Assembly (NCBI RefSeq): GCF_900116285.1
Contig: NZ_FPAJ01000003.1
Coordinates: forward strand, 372,001 to 436,000
Reading direction: 5' to 3'
From: Sulfitobacter marinus
Lineage (GTDB): Bacteria; Pseudomonadota; Alphaproteobacteria; Rhodobacterales; Rhodobacteraceae
Length of the DNA stretch: 64,000 bases
This document shows positions 35,035-45,587 of the stretch, piece after piece. The notes beneath the pieces were generated by a model. The model worked only from the letters and a program-made list of their open reading frames with translations. It ran no database searches and had not been told where the DNA came from. The translations under genes and the position numbers were made by a program. The stretch's first letter is position 1, and each line of letters opens with the position of its first letter.

Positions 35035-35272
35035 CGCCGAAAACCGAGACGATATTCAATAGTGTCCAGCCCTGGGCCGCAAGGCGCTGTGACAGTTGGG
35101 TGCGGGCGGAGCTTTTGCTGCACTCCCCTGAGATTTGCGCAACACCGTAGTGCAGCCGCAGCGGGCTTTCTTGTTTCGCCTTATAATCGGCATAGCATCC
35201 GGCGGCCTGCACCGGCAAAGCGGTGAGGTTGAGAGCGGCGGTGATCACAAAGATATGTAGTGCGTGTTTCAT
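34979..35272 (-). CDS. Small secreted hypothetical protein
   Basis: This 97-residue protein has a clear signal peptide (MKHALHIFVITAALNLTALP, cleavage near VQAAG at 22-26). The mature part of about 73 residues has two cysteines (GCYADYKA, GECSKSS) that could form one disulfide in the periplasm. The C-terminus NFLRF is aromatic. No named family is recognised. It overlaps the winged-helix gene by 56 bases if that gene uses its upstream start. Being in the same direction and adjacent, it could be the periplasmic partner of the membrane regulator, which is only a guess. Confidence 0.7.
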   Translation of the reverse strand: MKHALHIFVITAALNLTALPVQAAGCYADYKAKQESPLRLHYGVAQISGECSKSSARTQLSQRLAAQGWTLLNIVSVFGDDGLAQRKDSAGPNFLRF

Positions 35273-35458
35273 GCTTGGAACTCTGCGCTTTTATACGTGG
35301 CTATTCAATATCCGGTGTGATTGGCCGCAGTGATATCCGATAACATTGGGGCGTTATTGCCTGTCTGATGTGGGGGAGGCCAGTTTGATCCCGGAAGTCG
35401 AAAACAGTTTTGGCTTTGCATGGGTCTGGACCCGTGCCCGTTTTGAAAGGATCAGACC

Positions 35459-35959
35459 ATGTATCAAAAGTTTATCGCAATCATTACCGTGCTCTCAGTC
35501 ACGATCACGGGTTTAAGCGCAAGCTCCGCTTCGGCCGGGGAACGGAACCGTGATCTGGCGCGGATTGCGGCGGGCGTGTTGGGGGTGGCCATTGTTGGCA
35601 AGATTATTCACGACAGTAACAAAGACCGCCACGAGCAGAAGCGCGTAAACCAAGGTCACGTAAATCGTGGTCATGTCGTGACGCGCGAGAGGGTTCAGCC
35701 GCGTCCGTTGCCGCAAAAATATCGCACACATCAGCGGCGACAGGGGCGCAAGCTTTTGCCGCAGAACTGTTTCCGCAGCTATGACACCCGCCGCGGGCAG
35801 GTGGTGATGTTCGGCAGCCGTTGTCTGCAAAAGAATTTTCGCCACGCAAACCGTTTGCCGCAGCATTGTGCGCAGACGATCCGGACGTCTCAGGGAAAGC
35901 GCAGTGGTTATGATGCCCGCTGCCTGCGCGGCGCGGGGTACAGTTTGGCGCGGGGATAA
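35459..35959 (+). CDS. Secreted, very basic hypothetical protein
   Basis: This 166-residue protein has a signal peptide (MYQKFIAIITVLSVTITGL, cleavage after ASA at about 26). A Gly/Ala/Ile-rich helix follows (IAAGVLGVAIVGKIIHDS). After that comes a long Arg/Gln/His-rich region with a GHVNRGHVVTRERVQPRPLP stretch and four cysteines near the end (NCF, RCLQ, HCAQ, RCLR), about 20 residues apart. The high positive charge suggests binding to lipopolysaccharide, murein or nucleic acid at the envelope. I do not recognise a named family. A terminator follows at 36003. Confidence 0.75.
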   Translation: MYQKFIAIITVLSVTITGLSASSASAGERNRDLARIAAGVLGVAIVGKIIHDSNKDRHEQKRVNQGHVNRGHVVTRERVQPRPLPQKYRTHQRRQGRKLLPQNCFRSYDTRRGQVVMFGSRCLQKNFRHANRLPQHCAQTIRTSQGKRSGYDARCLRGAGYSLARG

Positions 35960-36002
35960 ATCCGCGCGCTAAAGCCGGGGGACATTGCGTTCATCCGGAT
36001 TG

Positions 36003-36035
36003 AAGGGAGAGGTGTTCGGGCACTTCTCCCTTTTT
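36003..36035 (+). terminator. Rho-independent terminator
   Basis: AAGGGAGAGGTG and CACTTCTCCCTT pair around a TTCGGG loop and run into five T. It ends the transcript of the basic secreted protein gene. Confidence 0.85.
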
Positions 36036-36138
36036 GATGTTACCGCGTGGCGCGGATGTACGCCTTCGGCGAGGATATTGTTGAGCCAGAGAAGCCCTAG
36101 GGGTTGAGAATCGGTGACGTCTGGGGTTTCAGGGCGGG

Positions 36139-36756
36139 ATGGGACCAGATTTTGAATTTGAGCGTGACGCCTATGCGCGCGGATATATGCGCGTTGCGGG
36201 GGTAGACGAAGTGGGCCGCGGGCCATTGGCCGGGCCGGTTACGGCAGCGGCTGTTGTGTTGGACCCGTCGCGTATCCCCGATGGGTTGAACGATTCAAAA
36301 AAGCTGAGCAAAAAGGCACGCGAACGTTTGTATGAGGAGATCATGCAAGTGGCCGATGTGAGCATTGCCCATGCATCGGTTGCGGAAATTGAAGAGCTTA
36401 ACATTTTGCGAGCCAGCCATCTTGCGATGGTGCGTGCGTTGGACGGGCTGAAACAGCCCGCTGATTTTGCGCTGGTCGATGGCAATATGCTGCCGCGCGA
36501 TCTGAAGATCAAAGCACAGACCGTCATCAAAGGGGATGCGCGGTCTCAGTCGATTTCGGCGGCGTCAATCATGGCTAAAATATGTCGAGATTATGTCATG
36601 TTGTCATTGGCGCAACAGCACCCGGGCTATGGGTGGGAAACCAACATGGGATACGGGTCAAAAAGACACATAGAGGCGCTTCGAAATCTTGGGGTAACCC
36701 CACACCATAGACGTTTGTTCAAGCCTGTACACAATATGTTGTATCAAGAAAAATAA
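36139..36756 (+). CDS. rnhB: Ribonuclease HII
   Basis: It cleaves the RNA strand of RNA-DNA hybrids and removes misincorporated ribonucleotides. At 205 residues it is a typical length. The type-2 RNase H acidic residues lie in AGVDEVGRGPLAGPV (Asp23, Glu24) and in FALVDGN near residue 115. SQSISAASIMAKICRDYVM, the motif with the last catalytic Asp, and HPGYGWETNMGYGSKRH are present. The ATG at 36139 lies in GGGCGGGATGG. It precedes ccrM by about 100 bases in the same direction. Confidence 0.97.
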   Translation: MGPDFEFERDAYARGYMRVAGVDEVGRGPLAGPVTAAAVVLDPSRIPDGLNDSKKLSKKARERLYEEIMQVADVSIAHASVAEIEELNILRASHLAMVRALDGLKQPADFALVDGNMLPRDLKIKAQTVIKGDARSQSISAASIMAKICRDYVMLSLAQQHPGYGWETNMGYGSKRHIEALRNLGVTPHHRRLFKPVHNMLYQEK

Positions 36757-36766
36757 CTAACTTGTT

Positions 36767-37958
<1,192 letters not shown>

Positions 37959-38045
37959 GCCACGCCTTTTCACACAAGTTTTATGAACACCGCCGGTGCC
38001 CCGCGTCCTTCTACATAAAGGTACGCCTAAGGGAGCACTCACCTT

Positions 38046-38074
38046 GGCCCCGCCTGTTTGGCGGGGTCTTTTTC
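38046..38074 (+). terminator. Rho-independent terminator downstream of ccrM
   Basis: CCCCGCC (38048-38054) and GGCGGGG (38060-38066) form a stem with a TGTTT loop followed by TCTTTTT. It lies about 90 bases after the ccrM stop; the stretch between holds no gene that I can see. Confidence 0.85.
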
Positions 38075-38087
38075 GTGCTGGGGTACG

Positions 38088-38525
38088 CTAATGCAAACGC
38101 GGCTTTCCCATTTTTTGCGCATGTTTAAAGGCGTCCAGTATGTATTGCTGGTCAAACTCTGATTTGTTGATCACATGCAGAACGCCTGCTGTCGCCGCCT
38201 TGGCCCACATAAAGGGGGTCGGCCAATCGCTGACCATGACCACCGCGATATGTGAAAAAATCTTGAGCTCGGCCAATTCGACCGCAAAATCTGCGCCCAA
38301 TCCATCAGGCAAGTGATTGTCGAGCAGGATCACAGACACCGGATATTTGGCCAAGGTTTGCCGGGCCTCGCGCAGTGTTGTGGCCACATAGATTTGTGTG
38401 TCTGACATGTTTCTGTGGATGATGCGGGTCATTTTGACCTGATCAAATGTGCTGTCTTCGATGATCAAACAGGCAAGCGGCGTTTTGTTCGCCTCGGCAA
38501 TATTCGCATTTTGCTGACGTGGCAT
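38088..38525 (-). CDS. Single-domain response regulator (receiver only)
   Basis: From the ATG at 38523-38525, preceded by GAGGGG, the protein has 145 residues and consists of one CheY-like receiver domain. The acidic pair is Glu23-Asp24 (IIEDSTFD), the phospho-acceptor Asp69 (ILLDNHLPDG), Ser99 (VMVSD) takes the Thr/Ser place and Lys121 (VINKSEFD) the conserved Lys, so it should be phosphorylatable. There is no output domain. No histidine kinase is nearby. It lies 59 bases downstream of the alkane hydroxylase gene on the same strand. Confidence 0.93.
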   Translation of the reverse strand: MPRQQNANIAEANKTPLACLIIEDSTFDQVKMTRIIHRNMSDTQIYVATTLREARQTLAKYPVSVILLDNHLPDGLGADFAVELAELKIFSHIAVVMVSDWPTPFMWAKAATAGVLHVINKSEFDQQYILDAFKHAQKMGKPRLH

Positions 38526-38584
38526 GAGACCCCTCACCATGGCTAGAACGGGATCAGCTATGGCAGATGCGGATTAAAATGGCG

Positions 38585-39736
38585 TCAACGAGGGTAGGGG
38601 GTCGTGCCCTTGTTGTAGCGCGCCCAATCTGTGATCTCGGGGTAATACATCTCGCGCCATTTTTGCACGCGTGGGTTCATCACCCGCCGCCAGACCCGTG
38701 GCATCATCGCCATGACTGTCATCACAGGATAGCCATAGGGCAGTTGCGGCGCGGCCTCTTGGCCGTAATTTTGCAGCACAGGAAAGCGGCGGTCGGGTTT
38801 GTAGTGGTGATCGGAATGGCGCTGCAAGTTGATCAGCAGCCAGTTTGATGCGCGGTGGGCGGCGTTCCACGAATGACGGGGGTGGACATGTTCGTATTTT
38901 CCGTCGTCCAGATGTTTGCGGGTCAGGCCATAATGTTCAACGTAGTTCACCAGCTCAAGCTGCCAGATGGCGGTGCCAGCCTGCACCAAGAACAGTAACA
39001 GCCCAACCCAGCCGCCCAACAGGACCGCCAAGAACAAGAACGCCGCTTGCAGCGCCCAGTATCTGAAGAACGGGTTGCGCCGATCTGTCCACGGTAGATC
39101 TTTGCGCGCCAGCAACGCCTTTTCGGCGCGGAATGAGGATCGCAGGCTTTGCCGCAATACGCGGGGGAAAAAACGATGAAACCCTTCGTTGTAACGCGCG
39201 GTGACCGGATCGCGGGGGGTGGCGACATAGCGGTGATGCACCAGCAAATGTTCGGACCGGAAATGCGAATATAGAACCATCGCCAACAGTGCATCTGCCC
39301 AGAAACGTTCAATCTTGTTCTTTTGATGCATCAACTCATGGGCATAGTTTATGCCAACAGTTCCGGTCATCACACCGACCCCAAAGAACACAAAGAACTT
39401 TTCCCAACCGCCCAAATGATCGGCCTGCGGCACGTACCAAATCAGCCCGAACAGCGTCAGAAATTGCGCGGGCATCCAAAGCAGGGTGATCATGCGGTAC
39501 CAAAAAAGATCGTCATCCGTTGCGTTGGGGTCGGCGTTATCCAGGTTCAGCCCCAGTAGGCTGTCGATGATCGAAAACAGATACCACGTAACAAGCGGCA
39601 ACAGCACGACCGTCCACCCGCCAATAAAGGCGGTCATCCATACCAAGGGTATCAGCAAAAAGGACAATGCAAAGGGCAGGGCGCGTTTGATATGAGCTAA
39701 TTGCGCGGGGCTGATGTCTGGGATTGTCGAGGTCAT
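38585..39736 (-). CDS. alkB: Alkane 1-monooxygenase (AlkB-type integral-membrane di-iron hydroxylase)
   Basis: The protein has 383 residues and about six membrane helices in the first 260. The histidine boxes of the AlkB family are all present: HELMH (133-137), EHLLVHHRY (162-170), NYVEHYGL (264-271) and LQRHSDHH (304-311). The second box has Val where AlkB usually has Gly (EHxxGHH). It hydroxylates terminal carbons of alkanes or related chains with O2 and electrons from rubredoxin. No rubredoxin or rubredoxin reductase gene is in the window, so electron donors must be encoded elsewhere. Confidence 0.94.
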   Translation of the reverse strand: MTSTIPDISPAQLAHIKRALPFALSFLLIPLVWMTAFIGGWTVVLLPLVTWYLFSIIDSLLGLNLDNADPNATDDDLFWYRMITLLWMPAQFLTLFGLIWYVPQADHLGGWEKFFVFFGVGVMTGTVGINYAHELMHQKNKIERFWADALLAMVLYSHFRSEHLLVHHRYVATPRDPVTARYNEGFHRFFPRVLRQSLRSSFRAEKALLARKDLPWTDRRNPFFRYWALQAAFLFLAVLLGGWVGLLLFLVQAGTAIWQLELVNYVEHYGLTRKHLDDGKYEHVHPRHSWNAAHRASNWLLINLQRHSDHHYKPDRRFPVLQNYGQEAAPQLPYGYPVMTVMAMMPRVWRRVMNPRVQKWREMYYPEITDWARYNKGTTPYPR

Positions 39737-39810
39737 GCTGCTGTAGCCTTTAAAATCGCTATCTTATCCTAACGTATTTAATCAGGCCCTGTCACTGTGG
39801 CTTGCTGCCG

Positions 39811-40875
39811 CTACCGGATCAGATCAAATGCCTTCCGCATAACGGTGGGCAGATCGGAAGGGCGGAATTGATCGGGGGCGATGAATTGTGCATCTGGATG
39901 CAGGATGTCTTGCGGATTCGCGGCATACATGACGGTCAGCATTAGATGGAAATGGGTAAAGGTGTGGCGCACCTCGCCGGGCACGATCTGCCAATCTGCG
40001 GCGGCGGGCGGCGTGCCTCGGGGTCGGGCCTCGCCCGCGTCGATCCAGTCAGACCCCGGCCATCCCAGCATACCACCTAGCAAACCCTTGTCGGGGCGGG
40101 TTTCCAGTAACCACGCGCCATCATCGCGCTGGGTTAGATACACCGTGCCATGGCGGATGGGCTTGGGCTTTTTCGGGGTCTTTTTCGGCAGTTCCGGCGC
40201 AGTACCGCGTTGCCGCGCAAGACAAGGGTCGCGCCACGGGCATATGCCGCAGGCGGGGGATTTCGGGGTGCAAATGGTGGCCCCCAAATCCATCACCGCT
40301 TGGGCATAGTCGCCGGGACGGTCTATTGGGGTCAGGGCGATGGCGCGGTCCATCAGCTCGGGCTTGGCAGCGGGCAGCGGGGTGTGAATGTCGTAGATGC
40401 GCGCCAGCACGCGTTCGACGTTGCCATCAAGCACGGCGTGGGGCAGATCAAACGCAATCGATGAAATGGCGGCGGCGGTATAGGGGCCAATCCCCGGTAG
40501 CTTAAGCAGCTGGGCGTGATCGGCGGGAAACTGGCCGCCATGATCGGCGACCACAGCGCGGGCGCATTTCAGCAGGTTTCGCGCACGGGCGTAATAGCCC
40601 AGCCCGGCCCATTCCCCCATCACATCGGCGTCTTGTGCCGCGGCCAGATCCGCAACAGTGGGCCATCGGGCGATAAACCGTTGGAAATAGTCGCGTACCG
40701 TGGCCACGGTGGTTTGCTGCAACATCACCTCGCTTAGCCATATGCGATAGGGATCGGGCGTCTGGCCTGCTTTTCGGTCTGCGGGTGCGACGCGCCACGG
40801 CATTGTGCGGGCATGAACATCATACCATTCCAGCAAGATATGCGGCAGGTCGCTTGTTTCGGTCGTGTCACGCAA
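39811..40875 (-). CDS. mutY: A/G-specific adenine DNA glycosylase
   Basis: It removes adenine mispaired with 8-oxoguanine. At 354 residues it has the family length. The helix-hairpin-helix/GPD segment is LLKLPGIGPYTAAAISSIAF, with the catalytic Asp just after (AVLDGNVERVLAR) and the catalytic Glu in EVMLQQTTVATV. The iron-sulfur cysteines are in CTPKSPACGICPWRDPCL. A NUDIX-like C-terminal 8-oxoG recognition domain begins near residue 240 (HGTVYLTQRDDGAWLLETRP). Its 5' end is divergent from the DUF721 gene. Confidence 0.97.
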   Translation of the reverse strand: MRDTTETSDLPHILLEWYDVHARTMPWRVAPADRKAGQTPDPYRIWLSEVMLQQTTVATVRDYFQRFIARWPTVADLAAAQDADVMGEWAGLGYYARARNLLKCARAVVADHGGQFPADHAQLLKLPGIGPYTAAAISSIAFDLPHAVLDGNVERVLARIYDIHTPLPAAKPELMDRAIALTPIDRPGDYAQAVMDLGATICTPKSPACGICPWRDPCLARQRGTAPELPKKTPKKPKPIRHGTVYLTQRDDGAWLLETRPDKGLLGGMLGWPGSDWIDAGEARPRGTPPAAADWQIVPGEVRHTFTHFHLMLTVMYAANPQDILHPDAQFIAPDQFRPSDLPTVMRKAFDLIR

Positions 40876-40981
40876 TCTTTATGGCCTTTGCGGTGGGGAT
40901 GGGCTGGCGATGCAGCGCAGTATCGTTATGTTGTGGCACATCGCTATGATGTTAGCCGTTAGTCACGAAAGAAAGATAGTC

Positions 40982-41491
40982 ATGCCGCCGCGGCGTTCCA
41001 GTACAAAAGGGTTTAAACGCACAGATAGCCTGCTTTCGGCCAAGATCCGTCAGGCCAGCGAAACCCGTGGATTCGCGCAATCGCGTTTATTGACCCAATG
41101 GGCCGAGATCGTGGGCGAGGATATCTCGTCTATCTCAAGACCGGTCGAGGTGAGCTACGGGCGTGCGGGCATGGGGGCGACGCTGACTTTGCTTACGACA
41201 GGGTCGAATGCCCCGATGCTGGAAATGCAAAAGGAACAACTGCGCGCCAAGGTGAACGCGGTGTATGGCTATAACGCGATCGCCCGCGTGCGGATCACGC
41301 AAACGGCGGCGACAGGCTTTGCCGAGGGGCAAGTCGCGTTCGAAGTGAAACCCAAAAGAACCGCAGACCAAAAGGATGACCCAGTCATTCGCCAACGCGC
41401 GACCGAAGCGGTTGGCGTATTGGGCGACGAAAGCCTGCGCGATGCCCTTGCACGTCTGGGCGAGAACATATTGAACAAGACAAAACGCTGA
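40982..41491 (+). CDS. DUF721 family protein (DciA-like)
   Basis: From the ATG at 40982 the protein has 169 residues and begins MPPRRSSTKGFKRTDSLL. The core RGFAQSRLLTQWAEIVGED and VEVSYGR-GATLTLLTTGSNAP resembles DUF721, the family that includes the helicase-loading factor DciA. The C-terminal tail after residue 120 is charged. DciA helps load the replicative helicase in bacteria lacking DnaC; whether this paralogue does so is inference. It precedes the DsbA-like gene by 13 bases. Confidence 0.88.
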   Translation: MPPRRSSTKGFKRTDSLLSAKIRQASETRGFAQSRLLTQWAEIVGEDISSISRPVEVSYGRAGMGATLTLLTTGSNAPMLEMQKEQLRAKVNAVYGYNAIARVRITQTAATGFAEGQVAFEVKPKRTADQKDDPVIRQRATEAVGVLGDESLRDALARLGENILNKTKR

Positions 41492-41504
41492 CAAAGGAAA
41501 TCAG

Positions 41505-42188
41505 ATGAAACGCACTTTTCCAATTATTGCAGCTGTGGCTGCTGTTGCCGTAGGCGGCTGGTTTGTATTTAGCGGTACAGACGCGACGAACAGCACCCAG
41601 CTTAACCCCATTGCGGGGGCCGCAAATGCACAGTCAGCAGACGCAGCTGATGTTGATACCTCAACAATTCAGGAAATGAGCCTGGGCAACCCGGACGCAG
41701 CCGTTCAGATCGTGGAATACGCGTCGTTCACCTGCCCGCATTGTGCCGCGTTCGATCAAGGACCGTACAAGCAGTTGAAGGCGGATTATATCGATACCAA
41801 TAAAATCGGCTTTACCTACCGCGAAGTATATTTTGACCGCTACGGCTTGTGGGCATCCATGGTCGCGCGCTGCGGTGGCGAGGAAAAATTCCACGGCATT
41901 GCCGACCTGATCTACAAAGGTCAGTCCGAATGGGTGCGTGCGGGCGAACCCGCTGCCATCGTAGAAGAGCTGCGCAAAATTGGCCGCCTTGCTGGGATCG
42001 AAAACGATACGCTTGAGGCCTGCCTGCAGGACGGCGAAAAAGCACAAACGCTGGTCGCTTGGTGGGAAGAAAACCAAAAGGCCGACGATATTTCCAGCAC
42101 GCCAAGCTTTATCATCAACGGCAAGAAATATTCGAACATGCCCTACGCCGAGATGAAAGAGATCATCGACGCGGCTTTGGCTGACTGA
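41505..42188 (+). CDS. DsbA-family thiol:disulfide oxidoreductase
   Basis: The 227-residue precursor has an N-terminal membrane or signal segment (IIAAVAAVAVGGWFVF, 7-22) and an Ala/Asp/Ser-rich linker to about residue 55. A thioredoxin-fold domain follows with the active site CPHC (Cys77, Cys80) in YASFTCPHCAAFD and the cis-Pro loop in SSTPSFIINGKKY. The architecture is that of periplasmic DsbA-like oxidases (DSBA_thioredoxin_4 type). Its TGA shares the A with the ATG of the CoA-transferase gene (TGATG), so the two are coupled, although a functional link is not evident. Confidence 0.94.
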   Translation: MKRTFPIIAAVAAVAVGGWFVFSGTDATNSTQLNPIAGAANAQSADAADVDTSTIQEMSLGNPDAAVQIVEYASFTCPHCAAFDQGPYKQLKADYIDTNKIGFTYREVYFDRYGLWASMVARCGGEEKFHGIADLIYKGQSEWVRAGEPAAIVEELRKIGRLAGIENDTLEACLQDGEKAQTLVAWWEENQKADDISSTPSFIINGKKYSNMPYAEMKEIIDAALAD

Positions 42189-43306
42189 TGGCGGCCCCAC
42201 TGGCAGGGCTCAAGGTGATTGAGCTGGCGCGGATTCTGGCGGGCCCTTGGGCCGGTCAAACTTTGTCTGATCTGGGCTGCGACGTCATCAAAGTGGAAAG
42301 CCCGGCGGGCGATGACACCCGGCAGTGGGGGCCCCCTTTCATCGAGCGGGGCGAGGATAAATCAGCGTCCTATTTCCATTCGGCAAACCGGGGCAAATCC
42401 TCGGTTGTCGTTGATCTGACCACAGACGCGGGTCAGGCCAAGATGAAAGAGCTTTTGGCCGATGCTGATATTCTGATCGAGAATTTCAAAACCGGTGGGT
42501 TGGCGAAATACGGCATGGACTACGCCAGCCTGTCCGAACAGTTCCCCAAACTTATCTATTGTTCGATCACGGGTTTCGGCCAAGACGGCCCCTATGCGCA
42601 TCGCGCGGGCTATGATTTTATCATCCAAGGGATGTCCGGCCTGATGTCGATCACTGGCGAAGCGGACGGCCAGCCTCAGAAACACGGCATGGCGATCACG
42701 GATATTTTCACAGGAATCTACGCGACGACCGCGATCCTTGCGGCAGTGCATCAGCGCAGTCAAACCGGCGTTGGGCAGCACATCGATATGGCGTTGCTGG
42801 ATTGCGCCGTGGCCGTCACTGGCAATCAGGCGATGAACTATCTGACGACCGGCAAGGCACCGCATCGCATGGGCAACGCGCACCCGAACCTGACCCCGTA
42901 TGAGGTGTTCGAATCCTCGGATGGTCATCTGATTATCGCGACAGGGAATGACGGTCAGTTCCAACGTCTGTGCCGGATGTTTGGGCTGGATGACATGGCG
43001 GTTTCTGCGGATTACGCCAAGAACGCCGATCGCGTCGCCAACCGGCCCGAGATGATCCGCCGATTGAATGATGCAACACGCAAACGGACCCGCGACGATC
43101 TGCTGGCGGCCTGCGAGGATCAAGGCGTGCCTGCGGGGCCGATCAACGACATGGAGGATATGTTCAACGATCCTCAGGTCATCGCGCGCGGTATGAAAGT
43201 CGAGCTGGATGGCGTACCGGGAATCAGATCACCCTTTGTGTTTTCAGGGGCCGAGCTGGCGCTGCATCGCGCGGCCCCCAAACTAGGCGAAGATGACGCC
43301 AGCTAG
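42188..43306 (+). CDS. CaiB/BaiF family CoA-transferase (class III)
   Basis: This 372-residue class III CoA-transferase has the N-terminal VIELARILAGPWAGQTLSDL and IKVESPAGDDTRQWGPPF, LIENFKTGGLAKYGM and ITGFGQDGPYAHRAGYDFI, with DMALLDCAVAV further on. The last parts match the family's formyl-CoA:oxalate CoA-transferase-like core, and the catalytic Asp is expected in AITDIFTGIYA. The substrates cannot be told from the sequence. It is translationally coupled to the DsbA-like gene upstream, and a double-hairpin repeat separates it from the converging lpxK gene. Confidence 0.94.
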   Translation: MAAPLAGLKVIELARILAGPWAGQTLSDLGCDVIKVESPAGDDTRQWGPPFIERGEDKSASYFHSANRGKSSVVVDLTTDAGQAKMKELLADADILIENFKTGGLAKYGMDYASLSEQFPKLIYCSITGFGQDGPYAHRAGYDFIIQGMSGLMSITGEADGQPQKHGMAITDIFTGIYATTAILAAVHQRSQTGVGQHIDMALLDCAVAVTGNQAMNYLTTGKAPHRMGNAHPNLTPYEVFESSDGHLIIATGNDGQFQRLCRMFGLDDMAVSADYAKNADRVANRPEMIRRLNDATRKRTRDDLLAACEDQGVPAGPINDMEDMFNDPQVIARGMKVELDGVPGIRSPFVFSGAELALHRAAPKLGEDDAS

Positions 43307-43312
43307 CACGGG

Positions 43313-43358
43313 CGTTTTCTTTAAAAGAAAACGGGTCGGAATTTTTGAAAAATTCCGG
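43313..43358 (+). repeat. Double-hairpin intergenic repeat, copy A
   Basis: CGTTTTCTTTAAAAGAAAAC plus G (43313-43333) is followed after three bases by the palindrome GGAATTTTTGAAAAATTCC (43338-43356) with one extra C/G pair. The reverse complement of copy B at 21203-21246 has the same two palindromes in the same order with nearly the same spacing. Here it lies between two converging genes. Confidence 0.75.
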
Positions 43359-43362
43359 CTCC

Positions 43363-44355
43363 CTACACGGGCTTGGGAAGTGCGTTCAACGCTTGGGTAA
43401 TCGCGTTATCGTCGTCCATCTGTAGCCGCACAGGCAGGGTGATCACCTTCATCCTGAAGGCCGCAGGCAGGCGCACGGCATCTTTTTCCGTGGTCACCAA
43501 TTGTGCACCCCTTGCCGCGGCATCTGCTTCCAACCGTGTCATCAACGCGCGCGTTAGCGGCTGGTGATCATCCAGCGCCTCGGCGTGGACAATGTCAGCG
43601 CCAAGCGCGCGCAAGGTGGCGAAAAACTTCTCAGGGTGGCCAATTCCGGCAAAGGCCAAGGCGCGAGTATCGGACCAATCCATGCCGGTTTGCAACGGTG
43701 CCAGCTCTGCCTGCACATGCGGCAGGCCAGCGGGCAGCGGGGTGTTTTCAAACGCGGCCTGATCCGCTGGCCTGCCAATGGAAAGCAGCACATCGGCCCG
43801 TGCCAATCCCGTTTGCACAGGTTCGCGCAGGGGGCCTGCGGGCAGGCACAAACCGTTTCCGAAGCCCTTGGCGGCATCAACCACAACGATGCTTAGATCC
43901 TGTTTCAATGCGGGATTTTGAAACCCATCATCCAGCACAATAACGCTTGCCCCTGCCGCCGCGGCAGCACGTGCACCCGCCGCGCGGTCACGGGCGACCC
44001 AGACATCGGCAAAGGCGGCCAGCAGCAGCGGTTCATCCCCGACTTGGGCCGCAGTATGTTTTGACGGATCAACCAACAGCGGCCCTTTTTCGGTGCCGCC
44101 AAAACCGCGCGATACCACATGCGGGGTGTGGTAGATATTGCGCAGATGTTCGACCACCGCCATCACGGTCGGTGTCTTGCCCGTACCACCTGCATTGATG
44201 TTGCCAACGCAAACCACGGGAATATCCAGCTGCACAGGCGACCCATTCGCCAGACGTCGCGCGGTGGCTTTGGCGTATAAAGCACCAAGAGGCTGCAACA
44301 GGCGCGCGCGCCAATCGGGTTTGGGCTGATGCCAAAAGGATGGCGCGCGTTTCAT
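43363..44355 (-). CDS. lpxK: Tetraacyldisaccharide 4'-kinase
   Basis: It phosphorylates the 4' position of the lipid A disaccharide at the inner membrane. From the ATG at 44353-44355 ([13 protein letters not shown]) it has 330 residues. The P-loop is [12 protein letters not shown] (51-62), followed by VVSRGFGG and the family motif [28 protein letters not shown] is the C-terminal signature. Its start overlaps the waaA stop by 4 bases, so lipid A and Kdo steps are co-translated. It converges with the CoA-transferase gene. Confidence 0.96.
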   Translation of the reverse strand: MKRAPSFWHQPKPDWRARLLQPLGALYAKATARRLANGSPVQLDIPVVCVGNINAGGTGKTPTVMAVVEHLRNIYHTPHVVSRGFGGTEKGPLLVDPSKHTAAQVGDEPLLLAAFADVWVARDRAAGARAAAAAGASVIVLDDGFQNPALKQDLSIVVVDAAKGFGNGLCLPAGPLREPVQTGLARADVLLSIGRPADQAAFENTPLPAGLPHVQAELAPLQTGMDWSDTRALAFAGIGHPEKFFATLRALGADIVHAEALDDHQPLTRALMTRLEADAAARGAQLVTTEKDAVRLPAAFRMKVITLPVRLQMDDDNAITQALNALPKPV

Positions 44356-45581
44356 CTGTGGGCCTCTTGCTGATCTAGGGTTTCTTGGACCAGGTCGATC
44401 ACCTTGTCGGTCAGGGCCGCGCCTCGGCTGATCACGTCCCACCCGGCGTGTGCCATCACCGCAGCCTGATCTGGCGCGATCAACCGGCTGACGGCGGTGG
44501 CAAGGGCCGTGGCATCATTCACGATCCGCGCTGCACCCTCTGCCGCAAGGCGGGTGTAGGATGGTAAGAACCGCCGAACCTTGGGGCCATATAATACCGC
44601 CGACCCAAGGGCAGCGGCTTCGAACGGGTCACAGCCGCCGGGGCCACTGTGTAGCGAGCTGCCGAGAAAAGACACCGGTGCCAAGCGGTAAAAAAGCCCG
44701 ATCTCAGCCGGGTCATCTGCAAGCATGATCTGGGTTGAGCTGTCCGGATAGCCCTGATCGCCCCACCGGAATACCCGGAACCCTTGTTCGGTCATGGTAT
44801 TGGCAAAACTGTCAGCCTGAGCCGCGTCCGCGGGCATCACAATCAACAAGAGCCGATGGGAGAGCTGCAGCGCCTGACGATGTGCCCGCAGGACGGTGGA
44901 CAGTTCGTCTTGTAAGATTTTATTGGCAAACCAAACCGGCCGCCCGACCAAAGCGGCAGACAGGTCCGCCATGTCGGAATCGATACAAGGCAGCGCCTGC
45001 CCCCCCGGCTGCAGCGCAGAGGTCATTTCAATGCTCTCGCGCGACAGCCCAAGACGGATTAACCGTGTAAAACCGGCCTCGGAGCGGGCAAAAATTGCCG
45101 AGAAATGCGAAAGAAGATCAAAGGTGAGGTCCCCCATCCACCTGTCACGCCGCCCGTCGAAACCGCCGCTGTCTGCATCAATCAGAAACAACGGGCAGTG
45201 CCGTTTGGCGGCTGCGAGAACAAGGTTCGGACGCAGTTGCCCCCACGCCCAGATACATGCGTTGGGTTCCCAGTGATCAATAAACGCCGCAACCAGCGCA
45301 GGGTGATCCTCGGGCAGGAAATCAATGAGCACGTCAGCATGTGTGGAGATTGGCCGGTCTGCTGTGCTGCCCGTTTTGGGCAATGTGATCAACACGCGCA
45401 GTCCAGACCGGCTGCGGCACAGGCGCGCGGCAAGGTCTTGAATGGCTAGCAAACTGCCGGGTTCGGGCGCATGGCACCACACCAGTTCATCCTCCGGGCG
45501 ATCCGCCACAGGGGTGAAGGGTGCCGGGGACCCCCGCCCCGAATAGGCGCGATACGCTGTCAGTCCAAGCGACCGCGCCAT
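44352..45581 (-). CDS. waaA: 3-deoxy-D-manno-octulosonic acid (Kdo) transferase
   Basis: This 409-residue GT-B glycosyltransferase is related to WaaA/KdtA and adds Kdo to lipid A precursor. Recognisable parts are [14 protein letters not shown] near 34-47, [17 protein letters not shown] and [14 protein letters not shown] in the N-terminal half, and [20 protein letters not shown] (canonical GSLvp.GGhNplEpa) near 305-325. The usual His-Gly region is diverged compared with E. coli WaaA. It does not show a clear N-terminal membrane anchor. The gene order with lpxK and DUF4170 supports the assignment. Confidence 0.87.
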   Translation of the reverse strand: MARSLGLTAYRAYSGRGSPAPFTPVADRPEDELVWCHAPEPGSLLAIQDLAARLCRSRSGLRVLITLPKTGSTADRPISTHADVLIDFLPEDHPALVAAFIDHWEPNACIWAWGQLRPNLVLAAAKRHCPLFLIDADSGGFDGRRDRWMGDLTFDLLSHFSAIFARSEAGFTRLIRLGLSRESIEMTSALQPGGQALPCIDSDMADLSAALVGRPVWFANKILQDELSTVLRAHRQALQLSHRLLLIVMPADAAQADSFANTMTEQGFRVFRWGDQGYPDSSTQIMLADDPAEIGLFYRLAPVSFLGSSLHSGPGGCDPFEAAALGSAVLYGPKVRRFLPSYTRLAAEGAARIVNDATALATAVSRLIAPDQAAVMAHAGWDVISRGAALTDKVIDLVQETLDQQEAHR

Positions 45582-45587
45582 AAGGGC

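Noticed and set aside
42362..43123. Open frame of 253 codons antisense to the CoA-transferase gene
   Set aside because: Antisense shadow with no family match; the CoA-transferase frame is clear.
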